Of a stretch of DNA of 64,000 bases, positions 23,901 through 33,600 are shown piece after piece. Each line of letters opens with the position of its first letter. The stretch's first letter is position 1. This DNA is from Oryzias latipes (lineage: Eukaryota; Chordata; Actinopteri; Beloniformes; Adrianichthyidae): positions 3,740,985-3,804,984 of the forward strand of contig NC_019870.2 in the NCBI RefSeq assembly GCF_002234675.1, written 5' to 3'. A program made the position numbers and the translations under genes. Below the pieces are notes generated by a model. The model was not told the origin of the DNA and ran no database searches. It worked only from the letters and a program-made list of their open reading frames with translations.

Positions 23901-26371
23901 ATATAAAAGTATACACTATTTACTTTTGCCACTTATTTTCACGTGTGACCAATTTTTATCCATGGAAAATGTGCGTAGTGGCTGCGTGACATGAAAGAAG
24001 TTTAAAAAAAAAATCTTCTGGACATTTGGTCCATTGGTGAAAATCTTCCTAAAGTGTCGGAGGACAGATTTACAAATGAAAAAGTTATATTTTTGTATAC
24101 AGACGATGAGAACTGGCTCTGCTGCAGAAGGATGAGTAGGTAGCCGTGTTAACAAAACTGCTCATCGTTTGCACAACACCCTGTTGAGGCAAAAAGCTGT
24201 CGTCTGTCTGCTGCAATGTTCCTGTCTGAGCTGCTAATGTGCAGAACAGCAAAAGAAATCCAACTGAAATGAAGGCAAACCAAACACTGCAATGGGAAAC
24301 CATCAAACAAGCTGGTAAATGTAAAAGTATTTTACATAAGCTATACTGTTTTAATAAAACAAAAGACAAATGTCTGTATTTAACGCATACGGGACTGGAG
24401 GTTTGTCACAAACTGACTCCAAAATGATGAAAGTCAATTAAAAAAAAAAAGTGTGACAAAGTCTTAGAATTGAATTTGGTTAGTTCAAAAGGGGCCCAAG
24501 TCCTAGAGGTTTGTTTTTCCAGGAAATGATTTTAATTGCATAGCATTAAGGGATGCTACACCAAATGATTAATACTATACCCAGATTTAGCACCAGTTCA
24601 TAGCTTACAAATGCTCTGATATGAAGCACCTCACTTTTGTAATTTCAGAGGACTAGCAAACTAAAATCTCTGGACTTGGGCCCTTCTTGAATTAAATAGG
24701 GGCGCTGCCATATTGGATAACTAGTGCTGCCATCTATGGGATAAAGCTAAACCCATGCAAGAAAGGCCCAACTTTTGTGCACATAATCAGATAGCTTTTC
24801 CCTTGAAGGCCAAGGGAACATACAAAATCTCTACTTTGAAAAATTGTGGACTTGGGCCCCTTTTTAACTAACCGATTCAATTATGAGAAAGAAGTAGAAA
24901 ATGTTGCGAAAATTAAGTGGTTTTCACAAGACTTTTTATTTATTTATCTAAAATGTCTTTTTTTTTCTTACAACAATAAGGTTGTAGTTTCATGAAAATA
25001 CATTTGCACATTTACAAAAAAAGTAAATCATATTTAATGAGAGCAGTGTGATGTCCATCATTTTCCTCTGAATTAAACTGAACGGGTTATGTGTGAAGCT
25101 TCTTACATGTTATAGAGTCAAAGTAACATTTTAGACTACGTTCACACTGCAGGCTGAAACGACCCAATTCTGATTTTTTTGCCCCTATGTATCTGATCTT
25201 TTCATGACAGTCTGAACGACACAGATCCGATCTTTTCAAATGCGACCTCCGTCTGAACGGCCAGGCCACGTGTATTCGACCCGTACGTCATCGATACGCT
25301 ACAAACGTCATCATGCTGCGTTGAAGTAAGCGGGAACGAGAACATAAACATCAACCATGGCGGATGATGCTGCTGAGACCAGTCAGTGGAAGGGAAGCGA
25401 GGTCACCGATTGGATTCATATTTGGGGTGACCGCTCCATTCAGGCCAAACTCAAGGGCTTTTATCGCAACCGGGCGGTTTTTGAAAAGATTTCCAGCTAA
25501 ATGGGCGAGCGTGGTGTTGAACCTTTATGGTGATTACTTTTTTTGTCAGAAGCGCGGGGGAGACCTTCAACGGATCCTCCTTCGGGGTTCATTTCCTCGT
25601 TTGGACCCTCAGATTCTCCAGAACGGGTTAATAAAGAGTCAATAGCATTTATTCTGGGGGAAACCTTTTATTATCGTTCTCCTTCCTCCTTAACACACAA
25701 CATGAATGCGCGAACCCAACACACTTCCGCTGCCCCCCCTCCTTCCAGCGCTCCACGCGCTCTCCACTCTCTTACACACAGGCGCGCGGCTCTAGCACAT
25801 ACACATCCACATTCCACAACAGTGGGTACAGACGATCCTGGGTTCCAATGACTTCTTAAAATGAGAAGATTGTAATTGTGCTGGCTCCTTTGGGAAAATG
25901 AAGTTATAACATTGTTACGGACCTATATAAATTTTCCAACAAATATGAATTGCATTGGATCTCTATACATGATGCACGCTAAATATAATATTGTAATTTT
26001 TTTTTTAAAAAAAGTAACGTTTTCTTAGGAGCAGAACTAGCGGGTCTCACCTGGTATCTCAAATTATTTTAAAACAAAACCTAATATCCATAAACTTGAT
26101 GCCTCACCTGGTACCTGCCCGTCATAAGCTGGTTCCTGGACGGGCTGCACAGCGGCTGCACGTAGTAGTTCTGCAGGCGGACGCCTTTGGCGGACAGCAG
26201 GTCCAGGTTCGGGGTCTTGATCTCGGAGTTGTGGTAGCCCACATCGTTCCAGCCGAAGTCATCCGCCATGATGAAGACGATGTGCGGCCTCGGAGCCGCT
26301 AACGTTACCGGGAGGATCATGACCACGATCATCATCCAGTTGACCGCGCGACTTTTACCTCCGACTCCCAT
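5643..26371 (-). CDS. arsb: Arylsulfatase B (N-acetylgalactosamine-4-sulfatase), complete 8-exon gene
   Basis: Lysosomal sulfatase that removes 4-sulfate from N-acetylgalactosamine in dermatan and chondroitin sulfate. Eight exons join in frame to 520 residues (human about 533). Residues 1-26 form a signal peptide with a hydrophobic core. Catalytic residues expected of the family are all visible: Asp37-Asp38, the formylglycine motif C75-S-P-S-R79, Lys129 and His131 in GKWHLG, His226, Asp284-Asn285 in the DNGGQ stretch, and Lys302. Five N-x-S/T sequons fit a glycosylated lysosomal enzyme. The start is the ATG at 26371; a TTG two codons upstream is in frame but is not a normal start. The last exon ends in TAG at 5643. 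Intron 6 hosts an RTE element, intron 1 several DNA-element remnants. Identity is from family recall, with matching intron positions and no disrupted exon. Confidence 0.97.
6637..6768 (-). CDS. arsb: arsb exon 7 (residues 389-432)
   Basis: Encodes [20 protein letters not shown], matching the human [18 protein letters not shown] block. It lies 9 kb from exon 6; the intervening intron contains the RTE element. Confidence 0.94.
6950..7375 (+). repeat. Copy B of the ~550-bp family, partial
   Basis: In arsb intron 6. Matches the 44755-45150 copy over CCCGCTAGCTTAC, GATTCCAGCTCA and GCATCGGAATGGAGCGGA-like blocks, ending in the AACACCATTTT segment. Confidence 0.6.
8794..11950 (+). mobile_element. 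RTE-type non-LTR retrotransposon with perfect 16-bp target duplication
   Basis: The insertion lies in arsb intron 6, antisense to the gene. It is flanked by the perfect direct repeat ACATTTCAGCTTTTAA (8778-8793 and 11951-11966). The 5' part (about 8821-8931) is a leader shared with two other fragments in the window. The 3' end is a short GAAAGA-type tail with no long poly-A, as expected for RTE. One long ORF fills the element. About 27 bp between the left duplication and the leader are extra filler. Clade assignment is from endonuclease and RT motifs plus the tail; the nearest named fish families are RTE/Expander-like. Confidence 0.88.
8932..11925 (+). CDS. RTE endonuclease-reverse transcriptase polyprotein, uninterrupted 997 codons
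   Basis: The retrotransposon's own protein for target-primed reverse transcription. Residues about 60-310 are an apurinic-type endonuclease ([31 protein letters not shown]). Residues about 520-800 are the reverse transcriptase ([13 protein letters not shown]; catalytic FADD at 747-750). The C-terminal [12 protein letters not shown] and GRPKRRYMD segments are typical of the RTE class. The chosen ATG is the first in a frame opened by a TAA about 60 nt upstream. No stop or frameshift interrupts it, so this copy is young or recently active. It is not a host gene. Confidence 0.92.
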   Translation: MRIIHNTLDIPDRSRPGLTTTATDAVNLQGVGGNLTTVGRRKRGGRRARGQREKGKGRNIGLRIGTLNVGTMTGKGRELADMMERRKVDVLCVQETRWKGSKARSIGGGYKLFYHGVDRKRNGVGVILKGKFVNSVLEVKRVSDRMMSLKLEIEGVMVNVVSGYAPQVGCELEVKERFWSELDEVIEGIPRGERVVIGADFNGHVGEGNRGDEEVMGRFGVKERNLEGQMVVDFAKRMEMAVVNTYFQKREEHRVTYRSGGRSTQVDYILCRRGHLREVNDCKVVVGESVARQHRMVVCKMTLEVRKKKRGKTEKKTKWWKLQNEETCEEFRQKLRQVLGGQDELPEDWETTAEIIRETGRKVLGVSSGKRKDGKETWWWNEEVQECVQRKRLAKRKWDVERTEEGRQEYKEAQRRVKREVAKAKQKAYDELYDRLDTKEGEKDLYRLARQRDRDGKDVQQIRVIKDRDGKVLTTQESVQKRWKEYFEELMNEENDRERREEDVVVVEQEVAEIGKDEVRKALKRMKSGKAVGPDDVPVEVWKCLGETGEEFLTRLFNRILESEKMPEEWRRSVLVPIFKNKGDTQNCSNYRGIKLMSHTMKLWERVMEARLRKKVEICEQQYGFMPRKSTTDAIFALRMLMEKYREGQKELHCVFVDLEKAYDRVPREELWYCMRSSGVAEKYVRVVQDMYERSMTVVRCAVGQTEEFKVEVGLHQGSALSPFLFAMLMDRLTDEVRQESPWTMMFADDIVICSESKEQVEEQLERWRFALERRGMKVSRSKTEYMCLNERDQGRSVRLQGAEVKKVQEFKYLGSTVQCDGECGKEVKRRVQAGWSGWRKVSGVLCDRRVPARLKGKVYKTVVRPALLYGLETVAVRQRQEAEMEVAEMKMLRFSLGVTRLDRIRNEYIRGTAHVACVRDKVREARLRWFGHVQRRDSGYIGRRMLEMELPGRRARGRPKRRYMDVLTEDMKLANVRVEDVHDRVKWKRMIRCGDP
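12224..12716. repeat. 31-bp minisatellite
   Basis: About fifteen imperfect copies of a 31-bp AT-rich unit of the form GATCTAAAAC-NATCTACACAC-AATCATAAAT, in arsb intron 6. The first units are the most diverged; those after 12540 are nearly identical. Confidence 0.9.
13687..13722. repeat. GAG trinucleotide tract
   Basis: Short run of GAG/GGA triplets in arsb intron 6. Confidence 0.7.
14229..14445 (+). mobile_element. tRNA-derived SINE
   Basis: Pol III-type head with a B box (GAGTTCAAATTC, 14273-14284) in a GGAAGGTCGTGAGTTCAAA context, then the GGTTCCCGAGC and GATGGGTCAAATGCGGAGAA body seen in fish SINEs. Lies in arsb intron 6. Confidence 0.75.
14630..14695 (-). repeat. Fragment of a widespread teleost repeat
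   Basis: The GATAGGCTCCAGCAGCCCTG segment is the reverse of the AGCCTATC block found in the 48494-48806 copy. Confidence 0.5.
14760..15540. other. GC-richer block of unknown origin in arsb intron 6
   Basis: Base composition differs from the AT-rich surroundings. On the minus strand (15101-15184) a 28-codon frame contains the basic string [10 protein letters not shown] and then stops. Another minus frame of 82 codons (14778-15026) shows no known domain. Could be an unrecognised retroelement or processed fragment. Confidence 0.4.
15821..15891 (-). CDS. arsb: arsb exon 6 (residues 365-388)
   Basis: Short 71-nt exon encoding [11 protein letters not shown], conserved in arylsulfatase B. Acceptor CCCAG|C, donor T|GTAAGT. 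Confidence 0.93.
17087..17226 (-). mobile_element. RTE leader fragment, reverse
   Basis: The reverse complement contains GTGTCAGGAAGAGCATCCGC and CCTGTGCCGGT, matching the leader of the RTE element at 8821-8931. Lies in arsb intron 5. Confidence 0.65.
17542..17785 (-). CDS. arsb: arsb exon 5 (residues 284-364)
   Basis: Completes Asp284, then NGGQ and the [11 protein letters not shown] block with Lys302, followed by [15 protein letters not shown] and the PLDGFNMW motif. Ends phase 2 on AG|GTGAGA. Confidence 0.95.
18767..19333 (+). repeat. Copy C of the ~550-bp family, apparently full length
   Basis: In arsb intron 4. Ends look like short inverted repeats (AGTTCCACTC at the left, GAGTGGGTCTTTAA at the right), suggesting a non-autonomous DNA element. 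Middle shows TTTCTGCAGAGCTGCAGGA and GCATCAGAATAGAGTGGAG blocks shared by other copies. Confidence 0.6.
19462..19669 (-). CDS. arsb: arsb exon 4 (residues 215-283)
   Basis: Encodes [18 protein letters not shown] with active-site His226 and ends at VFST plus the first base of Asp284. Donor G|GTACGT. Confidence 0.95.
19790..20595. other. AT-rich intronic stretch
   Basis: arsb intron 3 sequence with no recognised element. Confidence 0.6.
20596..20662. repeat. (ATCC)n microsatellite
   Basis: About sixteen tetranucleotide units with one interruption, in arsb intron 3. Confidence 0.95.
20799..20989 (-). CDS. arsb: arsb exon 3 (residues 151-214)
   Basis: Encodes the LGSEDYY segment and two N-glycosylation sequons (NLT, NAS). 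Acceptor CCCAG|GT completes the split Gly; donor CAG|GTGACT, phase 0. Confidence 0.95.
21018..22079. other. AT-rich intronic stretch
   Basis: arsb intron 2; no element recognised beyond poly-A/T runs. Confidence 0.6.
22155..22341 (-). CDS. arsb: arsb exon 2 (residues 89-150)
   Basis: Carries the second sulfatase signature region with Lys129 and His131 in GKWHLGMY. Acceptor ...GGCAG|ATC; donor TTCG|GTTTGT splits a Gly codon after one base. Confidence 0.95.
22840..23993. mobile_element. Composite MITE of the GTGTCAC-terminus family with inserted SINE
   Basis: In arsb intron 1. Outer ends CCGTGTCACACCGTCGTCACG and, at the right, GTGGCTGCGTGACATG resemble the termini of the elements at 32598-39617 and 60313-60617. 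Interior carries a TTCAACTATTCAAATGTTCAG repeat and the SINE at 23687-23931. Confidence 0.45.
23687..23931 (+). mobile_element. tRNA-derived SINE
   Basis: A-box-like TAGTGCAGCGG and B-box AGATTCGATTCCC, then a body ending in AAAGCGCTATATAAAA. A related copy in reverse lies at 42873-43115. Confidence 0.75.
24468..24882. mobile_element. 415-bp MITE with ~36-bp terminal inverted repeats
   Basis: The ends are inverted copies centred on GGTTAGTT-AAAAGGGGCCCAAGTCC. No protein; target duplication unclear. Lies in arsb intron 1. Confidence 0.75.
25130..25510 (+). pseudogene. PIF/Harbinger element fragment with Myb-like exon
   Basis: An ATG at 25357 starts [20 protein letters not shown], continuing with an [11 protein letters not shown]-type segment and [10 protein letters not shown] before a TAA. 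This is the trihelix/Myb-like DNA-binding partner encoded by Harbinger transposons. The preceding GTTCACACTGCAGGC segment resembles a Harbinger terminus. Truncated; not a host gene. Confidence 0.6.
26108..26371 (-). CDS. arsb: arsb exon 1 (residues 1-88)
   Basis: Contains the signal peptide, the metal-binding MADDFGW segment and the sulfatase signature CSPSR whose Cys75 is converted to formylglycine. Ends phase 0 on a CAG|GTGAGG donor. Confidence 0.96.
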
Positions 26372-27459
26372 CTTCAAGCGCGCGCGCTCCGGTCCAGAAA
26401 AGTGAAACGAGGAAGTTATTTAGACAGAAAACGAGCTGAAACAGAAGCAGAGTGTTGATGTCCAGTCGGAACCAAGTCTGTGTCACTAGAAGGAAATGCC
26501 ACTTTTAAAGGAAAGCATCTTGTGACTGAAAAAAGGCACTTCCTTGTTTAGCAGGTTAAAAACCCCTCCTCCAGCGTGACAGCCAATCAGAGGCTTGGAT
26601 GTGAAGAACGGTTGTATGGAAGCTCGAATGAGGAAAGAAGAAAAATATGTTCACAAAAATTATTTGAATTAAAATAACTTTGAGGTAAAACAACATTCAT
26701 TTTTTTTGTATTGCAAATAAAACGTGCTTATTGTTAATAGTAATTAAAGTGAAATACATGTTTATTTCCAACAGATGAATTTAATTATTAAGTAGTTCTG
26801 TTGTATGCAAATATATTTACTTTTTTGAAAATATATTTCTGCCTTGTAAATTTGACTTTTGCACAGGTTGACTGTTGTATAGTGTCTGCTATGAGCACTA
26901 TAAAGCAAGTTAATATAAAAAAAAGTAAAAAATACCTTTAATCTTCAAAATCATTAAAAACACAAAATAAATGTTTTTTGTAATTTGTTTTTCTGTAGAA
27001 TCTTATAAAATATTTTTTTTATTTGACAATATTCTTTACACTTGAATTAAAAAATATGTAATAACCAATAAACAAAGTTGAAATAAACACAAAACAGCGT
27101 TTATTATGGAAAAACAAACGTCTTTGTATAACAAACTTGTACAACAGCACTATTTGATTTTAAGATTACTTTTCAAGTGAGACAGGAGCAAAATTGACCT
27201 GTAAACATTTAAAATCCATTTATTAAATTATGAAAAGTACTTTTTCCTTTAACATTGTAAGACTTTGGAACAGGCAAAACACAAGTTGCCTGTGAAACAC
27301 AATAAAAACTCTTTAATGGCATTTCCACCATACGACTTTCTTCTTCTGAGGTCACAAAAGAAAGAAAGAAAAACAAAACTGGCCCCCTAACTGCTCACTG
27401 TAAAGGATGTGTAGAGCATGGTCATGTTTCCAGTCCAGACTCACAGAAGGATTCACTTT
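26372..27459. other. Spacer between dmgdh 3' end and arsb start
   Basis: Holds the arsb promoter region (GC-rich next to the ATG with a GCGCGCGCGC tract; no TATA seen) and the dmgdh 3' untranslated region. No further gene. Confidence 0.6.
27219..27224 (-). terminator. Candidate dmgdh polyadenylation signal (AATAAA)
   Basis: AATAAA on the minus strand about 235 nt after the dmgdh stop codon. Position is plausible; other A/T-rich hexamers occur nearby. Confidence 0.35.
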
Positions 27460-27672
27460 TTATGCTTTTGTATTTGCTTTTTTCTGCAGTCGAGTCCTCG
27501 TGGGCTCGGTGAGGACCAGCGGCTCCTGGATGACCGTAGCCGGGTATTTTTTCCCCAGCAGCTCCACCTCCACCGTCTGACCCACAGAGTTCAGCTCCAC
27601 GGGCAGGTAGCCGAAGGCCAGGCTCTGCTGGCTGCTGTAGCTGTACGCTCCTGACGTTGTGTTACCGACCAC
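27460..27672 (-). CDS. dmgdh: dmgdh exon 16 and stop
   Basis: Encodes [20 protein letters not shown], then [15 protein letters not shown] and TAA. This is the C-terminal barrel of the folate domain. Confidence 0.95.
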   Translation of the reverse strand: MVGNTTSGAYSYSSQQSLAFGYLPVELNSVGQTVEVELLGKKYPATVIQEPLVLTEPTRTRLQKKANTKA

Positions 27673-30600
27673 CTGAGGAAAAGACCGAGCCGTTCGTGAT
27701 GAGCGACCAACAAGGTATGCCAAACAAGCGGCCGTGACCTGCTGACCTTGCCGTTGTGCCAGATAGTCTCGTTGCCTTCAGGGTCTATCTCATCTGTTTG
27801 GACGGCCAGATAGGACAGCTTCCTCTTTAGCCCCTTGGCTTTGATTTCTTTAAGCGCTTTTTTGCCGATGAAGTCGGCGGGCTGCTCAAACATAAACGGC
27901 TTCAGGCTGTCTGCTCGGGTCCAGAGGAAGAGTTTAGTAGATGGAATCCCACTTACCTTGTTCAGCTTGATGAAGTAATCCAGACCGGCCTCCAGAGGAT
28001 TGGTGTCACAGTTCATCTGCAAAGATCAGACACTTAAACTCTTAAGTCTACACTCACCAGCCAATTTATACCTTGCTAGTACCAGGTTGGACGCCCTTTT
28101 GCCTTCAGAACTGCCTTAACCCTTGGTGGCATAGATTCAAACATTCAGCAGAGAGTTTGGTCCATATTGACAAGACTGCGTCACACAGTTGCTGCAGATT
28201 TTTCGGCTGCAAATCCATTATGCTAATCCACCACATCAAAAAGGTGATCTATTGGGTTGAGATTTGGTGACTGTGGAGTCCATTTGAGTCCAGTGACCTC
28301 ATTGTCATGTTCAAGAAACCAATCTGAGATGATTCCAGCTTTATGATCCTGCTGGAAGTACCCATCAGATGATGGTACACTGTGGTCATAAAGGGAAGGA
28401 CATGGTCAGCAACAAAATGCAGGTAGGCTGTGGTGTTGAAACGATGCTCAATTGGTGCTAAAGGGCCAAAAGTTGCAATGAAAAAACCCATGCTTTCATG
28501 TTGTTCTGACCCTATACCATCTGCATGTGGCAGCAGAAATGGAGACTCATCTGACCTGACAATGGTTTTCCAATCTTCTATTTTCCAGTTTTGGTGAGTC
28601 TGTGTGAATTGTAGCCTCAGTTTCCTGTTCTCAGCAGACAGCAGTGGTACCCGGTGTGTCTTCTGCTGCTGGAGTCCATCTGCCTCAAGGCTGGACGTGC
28701 TCTGTGTTCAGAGATGCTCTTCTGCAGACCTCCATTGGAACCAGTGGCTCTTTCTATCAGCTGGAACCAGTCTGGTCATTCTCCTCTGACCTCTGGTGAC
28801 AACAAGGCATTTCTGCTCATAGATCTAGAGATAAACGCTAGAGATGGTTGTGGGTGAAAATCCCAGTAGATCAGCAGTTTCTGAAATCCTCAGACCAGCC
28901 CGTCTGGCACCAACAACTGTTCAAGTAAGTCCCCTTTCTTCTCCTTTCTGATGCTCGGTTTGAACTGCAGCAGATCATTTTGACCATGTAACACGCCTAC
29001 ATGCATGAAGTTGCTGCCATGTGATTGGCTGATTAGAAATTTGCATTAACAAGCTTTTGGACAGGTGTGTCCACCAAAGTGGCCACTCAACGTAATTTAG
29101 ATGGATATAAACTTCGATATAAACTAAGTCATTTTTTCGTTTTTCATATATTCAGGTGAATATCACTAATCGGAAATGTTCACAAAAAACAAAAACAAAT
29201 CCATTTGTGTCTCTTTCATATATCTTGTGAATGTAGATGGTAAATATTTGCGTGCATGTGTACCTCGGCCCCCCAGCCTCTGAAGCCCTTCTCCAGTCGG
29301 AGTGAGGCCATGGCGTAGGTGCCAAAGTTGTCAATGCCCTGATCCTTTCCGGCCTCCATCATGGCCCGATACACTGCCACCATGTTCTCCTGCTCCATGT
29401 ACAACTCCCAGCCAAGCTCACCTGAAGACCAAACCAACGACATGCACTTCATAGCAACACGGACTACAGATGGGAACGTATGGAAGCCCACCTCGTTCAA
29501 AATTAGAATGAATGAAAATACGTCTTAGATATTTGTCAGTGATAACATTCTAAACCGCAAAATTTTGTTTTTGCCAACTTTTTATAATAAGTATGGAATA
29601 TTATTTTTTCTTGTTTCCTTAAAGCTTTAAATTATTTACAGAAACTTTTTAACTCTGGAGAACCCAAGGCTTAGATTATTTATTCATTTATTTACTCATT
29701 TTTAATTTGCTGTTTGTTTTTATTTTTATCTTGTATTTTCTTAATTTAAATTTTTTATTTCTATGTTTTAATTTTTAATTTTTTGGCTGCTGTTAATTGC
29801 TACTTCCCAAAATGAAGAAACAAAAAACAAATTTGTTTAATTAACTTTAAAAAAAGAAAACCACTTAAAACTATAGTTTTTACTATAGTTTACTATACTA
29901 CATAATGGATTTACTATACATGCTTGTAAAGGTAAATAAAATGGAAAATAATATCCAAAAATTCCTCTCTAAAAGCTTTACAACTACTTTTTTGTCTCAT
30001 TTTATATTATATTAACATTTTGATGTTGATAAATCCATCATTTTTGATGTAGTTGAATATTTTTCAATTTCCAAAAACTTTTAATTAACTAAAAAGTTGT
30101 TTTATATCATTAAACTTGTTCACTAAATATGGAAAATTGTTAATAAAAGGATTTTTCTTTGAATTTTATAAATTTTTGGTATATTTTCTAACTTAAAACT
30201 TAAAGTCCATTAAAATTTCTATCCACTACCTTTTTTCAGTGAGCCGTTTTTATTGTGCTTATTAATCAACATTTTAAAATATTTAAGATAAAACAGATGC
30301 TTTGGGGACTTCTGAATTTCCATAGAAATGGTCTTTTTTTCTACATTTATCTAAAATACAAAAGATGTTCAGTAATGTTAGTGTGAACATTATCTGTCAT
30401 CTGGATCCATACGTCTGCTTATGTCATACTTGACTGAAAGATCCAGCTTTGCCTTTTAACAACAACCAACTAAAACGTTCTAGAGCAGGGGTCGGGAACC
30501 TTTTTGGCCAAGAGAGCCATAAACGCCACATATTTTGAAATGTAATTTCGAAAGAGCCATACAATAATGTAGTGTCCCTTTCCCACACTGAGGCACGGAG

Positions 30601-33600
30601 ACTTAACCTCTTTTAAGGTTCTTTATTCGGGTTACTGCAGACCGCGACAAACGCCGAACAATTAATTCAGCAACTCCTGATTCTCTCCCGCCGAGACGAG
30701 AGCGCTTCTCCCAACTTTATATTCCCCTGCTCCCGCTGCAGCCCTCCCCTTTCCCTTATTCGGCCCATAGCTGAACCCCATTGGTCCAAACTACCTAACA
30801 ACAGGCTGAGCGACAGAACTGAGAGCCAATCAGCTCTCTGCTTGATGCGGTCAATGAACTCCAGAACTTTTAACGCGGCCCAACAGCCACCCAACTCAGT
30901 CCGCGACAATATGTTTAAAACTAAAATACAAGTGAATGTGTGCATTTGATGTAATTTCAACCTTTTTAAAGTACAATAAGTCTGTGGATTCTTTTTAATA
31001 ACATTGTTATGCTGTTTCTAATAAATGATGAGTATTTCTCGTGGTAGTTTTGCTGATGGTCTAGTCTGGTTTACGTGGTGAGTTTCTGCTTCATGCAGGC
31101 GTTGAGACTTTAAACGTGATCTTAGGTTGGTATGAATGTTTTGTAGATGTGAGACAGACTGCTCACATGCGGACCTGGAGCCAAACACACACTCACACGC
31201 TGCAGTGAGTGACAGGCAGTGGGTTTTACCTATTTACAATCCCTGCGCGATTCACCTGCTGCCTGTCCCCACAACACCTCAGCCCCACCCTCTGCTTTCT
31301 CCCTCACACATCCCGTCCCCGCAACTGCGCGCTCTTTCTCAGAGACGGGAGCGCGCAGTTTTAGGCACGGCAATTCACAGGTTTCCGGGTGGTACAAACT
31401 CTGTGAATTAATAGACAATTTTAAACTTATACTAGTGCTGGCGCAGATTTGTCTCTCTAAGCACCGCTACTACTGCGCGCCTCTGCCATCGCATCGCGCA
31501 CGAGAAGGACTGGTCTAATGAAGAAAAAAAATTTGAATTAAAGATTTGTCTGCGAGCCACATGTGACCATCAAAAGAGCCATATATGGCTCGCGAGCCTT
31601 AGGTTCCCGACCCCTGTTCTAGAGGAACTCGAAATGATGGCAGTACCGGTGTAGGAGATCCTGATGGCTCGCACAGGAACACCAGCCAGCTGGACGGTCT
31701 TGCATTGCAGGAATTTAAACGCGGAGTCGCTTAAATCCTCGTCCGTCAGCTTTTGTAAAACGCTCCTGGAGTTTGGTCCTGCGATGCCCAACACGCCGAT
31801 CTGGTCTGTGACGTTACTGATCTCCACGTCGTATCCACGTTCTGCTTCTGCTTCAATCCACCTAAAGTTTCAACCCACAGAACAGAAAGGTCAAAACTCT
31901 GTTTTTATCACCGCCTCTGGATTTAGGCTTTTCGTGCACAGCATCAGCTTGTGACAGCTAGAGGTCGCCACCGAATGGAAGAGCTGCATCTGGTCTCTAT
32001 CAGGCTTTTTTTTAATAAAAGAATCCCTGGGAAGAAAATGGTGCCTTTCAATTGGAGCAAATGGAGGGGTGTTGTGTCAACAGCTGCAGTCCGGTTTCAA
32101 GTTTCCACAGTAGAGCTCCGCCTCATTTATGCAGCACGACCCTCTCAGCTCTGACCTGCTTGGTAGACTTTCCCTCCAGTGTCAACACTTTCACCCCAAG
32201 GCACAAAAAAAAATATAGCACGTAGACAGTTACTATAAACATGACAAAGTAACTTAACTTTTACCAATCCGTAAAGCTGTAATGTTGTTTATAAATTGGT
32301 ATTTTATTAAATGAGTCCGAAAAGTGAAAACATTTCATTTTTTAAAAAGATTTTATGGCAGGTTGGATGAGTCCGCATTTAAAACTAAAGGACAACAGTC
32401 TGCAACTTTTTTTGGATGTCTACATTTTAATAAATGCTTAAAAGTCCCACTCTGATTGTCCCTTGATCTATTTGTGAAGTGTTCCCGATTATGCCATTTT
32501 CATCCAAAATAATAAAAACAGACTTTTTCTAGGACATAGTTTCTGCAGAGCAGCAGGAGTTCATTCGAAATTTGTGTGTGAGTTGCTCTCAGTTTAAGGC
32601 CGTGTCACGCAGCCACTCCGTACATTTTGCACGGATGAAAATTGGTCAGACAAAAATATGTGTAGAAAAAGTGAGAGAAGTTGTGGTCTTCACGTGAAAT
32701 CTTCACGAATGTATCGTGAATGAACCATGTTAAAAGCACAGAAGTACGAATAAACCACGCAAAGAACACGTATATCAACGTAAAGCATGAACTGTGCGTG
32801 ATTATTGCGCTGTTTAAATGAAAATGATCAGTGATTTCTGCGTCAATTACGTAATTTAAATGTGGGTGCAGTTGTACATCAGTGGTACATCTATGGAGTT
32901 AATTCAGTCTCAATAATCAGAAATGCACACAACCGGTTTTACAAATGCACACGCTCCGATTCACAAATGTCATTTTATGCAAACGTGAAAAATAAATTCG
33001 GAAATACACACCCTGTGTTTCACAAACACACAGATTGTGTTTCACAAATGCACACTAAATGTTTTACAAATGCACAATAAGTGTTTCTCACAAATGTGCA
33101 CACTGTGTTTCACAAAAAACATTTTAGAAATTCACAATAAATGTATCAGAAATACACAGTAGGTGCTTCACAAACATGATTTTTAGGTACACATGTGATG
33201 TGAACTCACAGATCATTCGAATTGCAGAATGTGCATTCAAAATCCCGTTCTCGTTTGTGAATCTCCCCGTGTGTGTGAGAGATTTTTCTACGGTGAATAT
33301 TGAGACTCATCTGACGGAGCGGGTCAACTAATGTCACCATTGGCTAGTGAATCTGTCAATCAAACTCATCGGGAAAGCAGGCGGGTTCGCTTTTAGCCAA
33401 TCGTATGGCCCCTTACACTTTACGCTTTCTGCGGGTGGCAAAAGCCCCGCCCATATTTGATTCTGTACCAGTCGGTCGTTAGCGTGTTAGCCTTAGCATG
33501 GCTTGTCGGTTTATTGCCTTCGGTTGTCAAAAATGACTGGCTTGTGCAACTTTTCAGTGGACCTGGGAGCAAGGCAACAGTGGTTGAATGCAGTTGACAT

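Noticed and set aside
26369-26377. Earlier start codon for arsb (TTG two codons upstream)
   Set aside because: The ATG at 26371 gives a normal signal peptide; TTG is not a usual vertebrate start.
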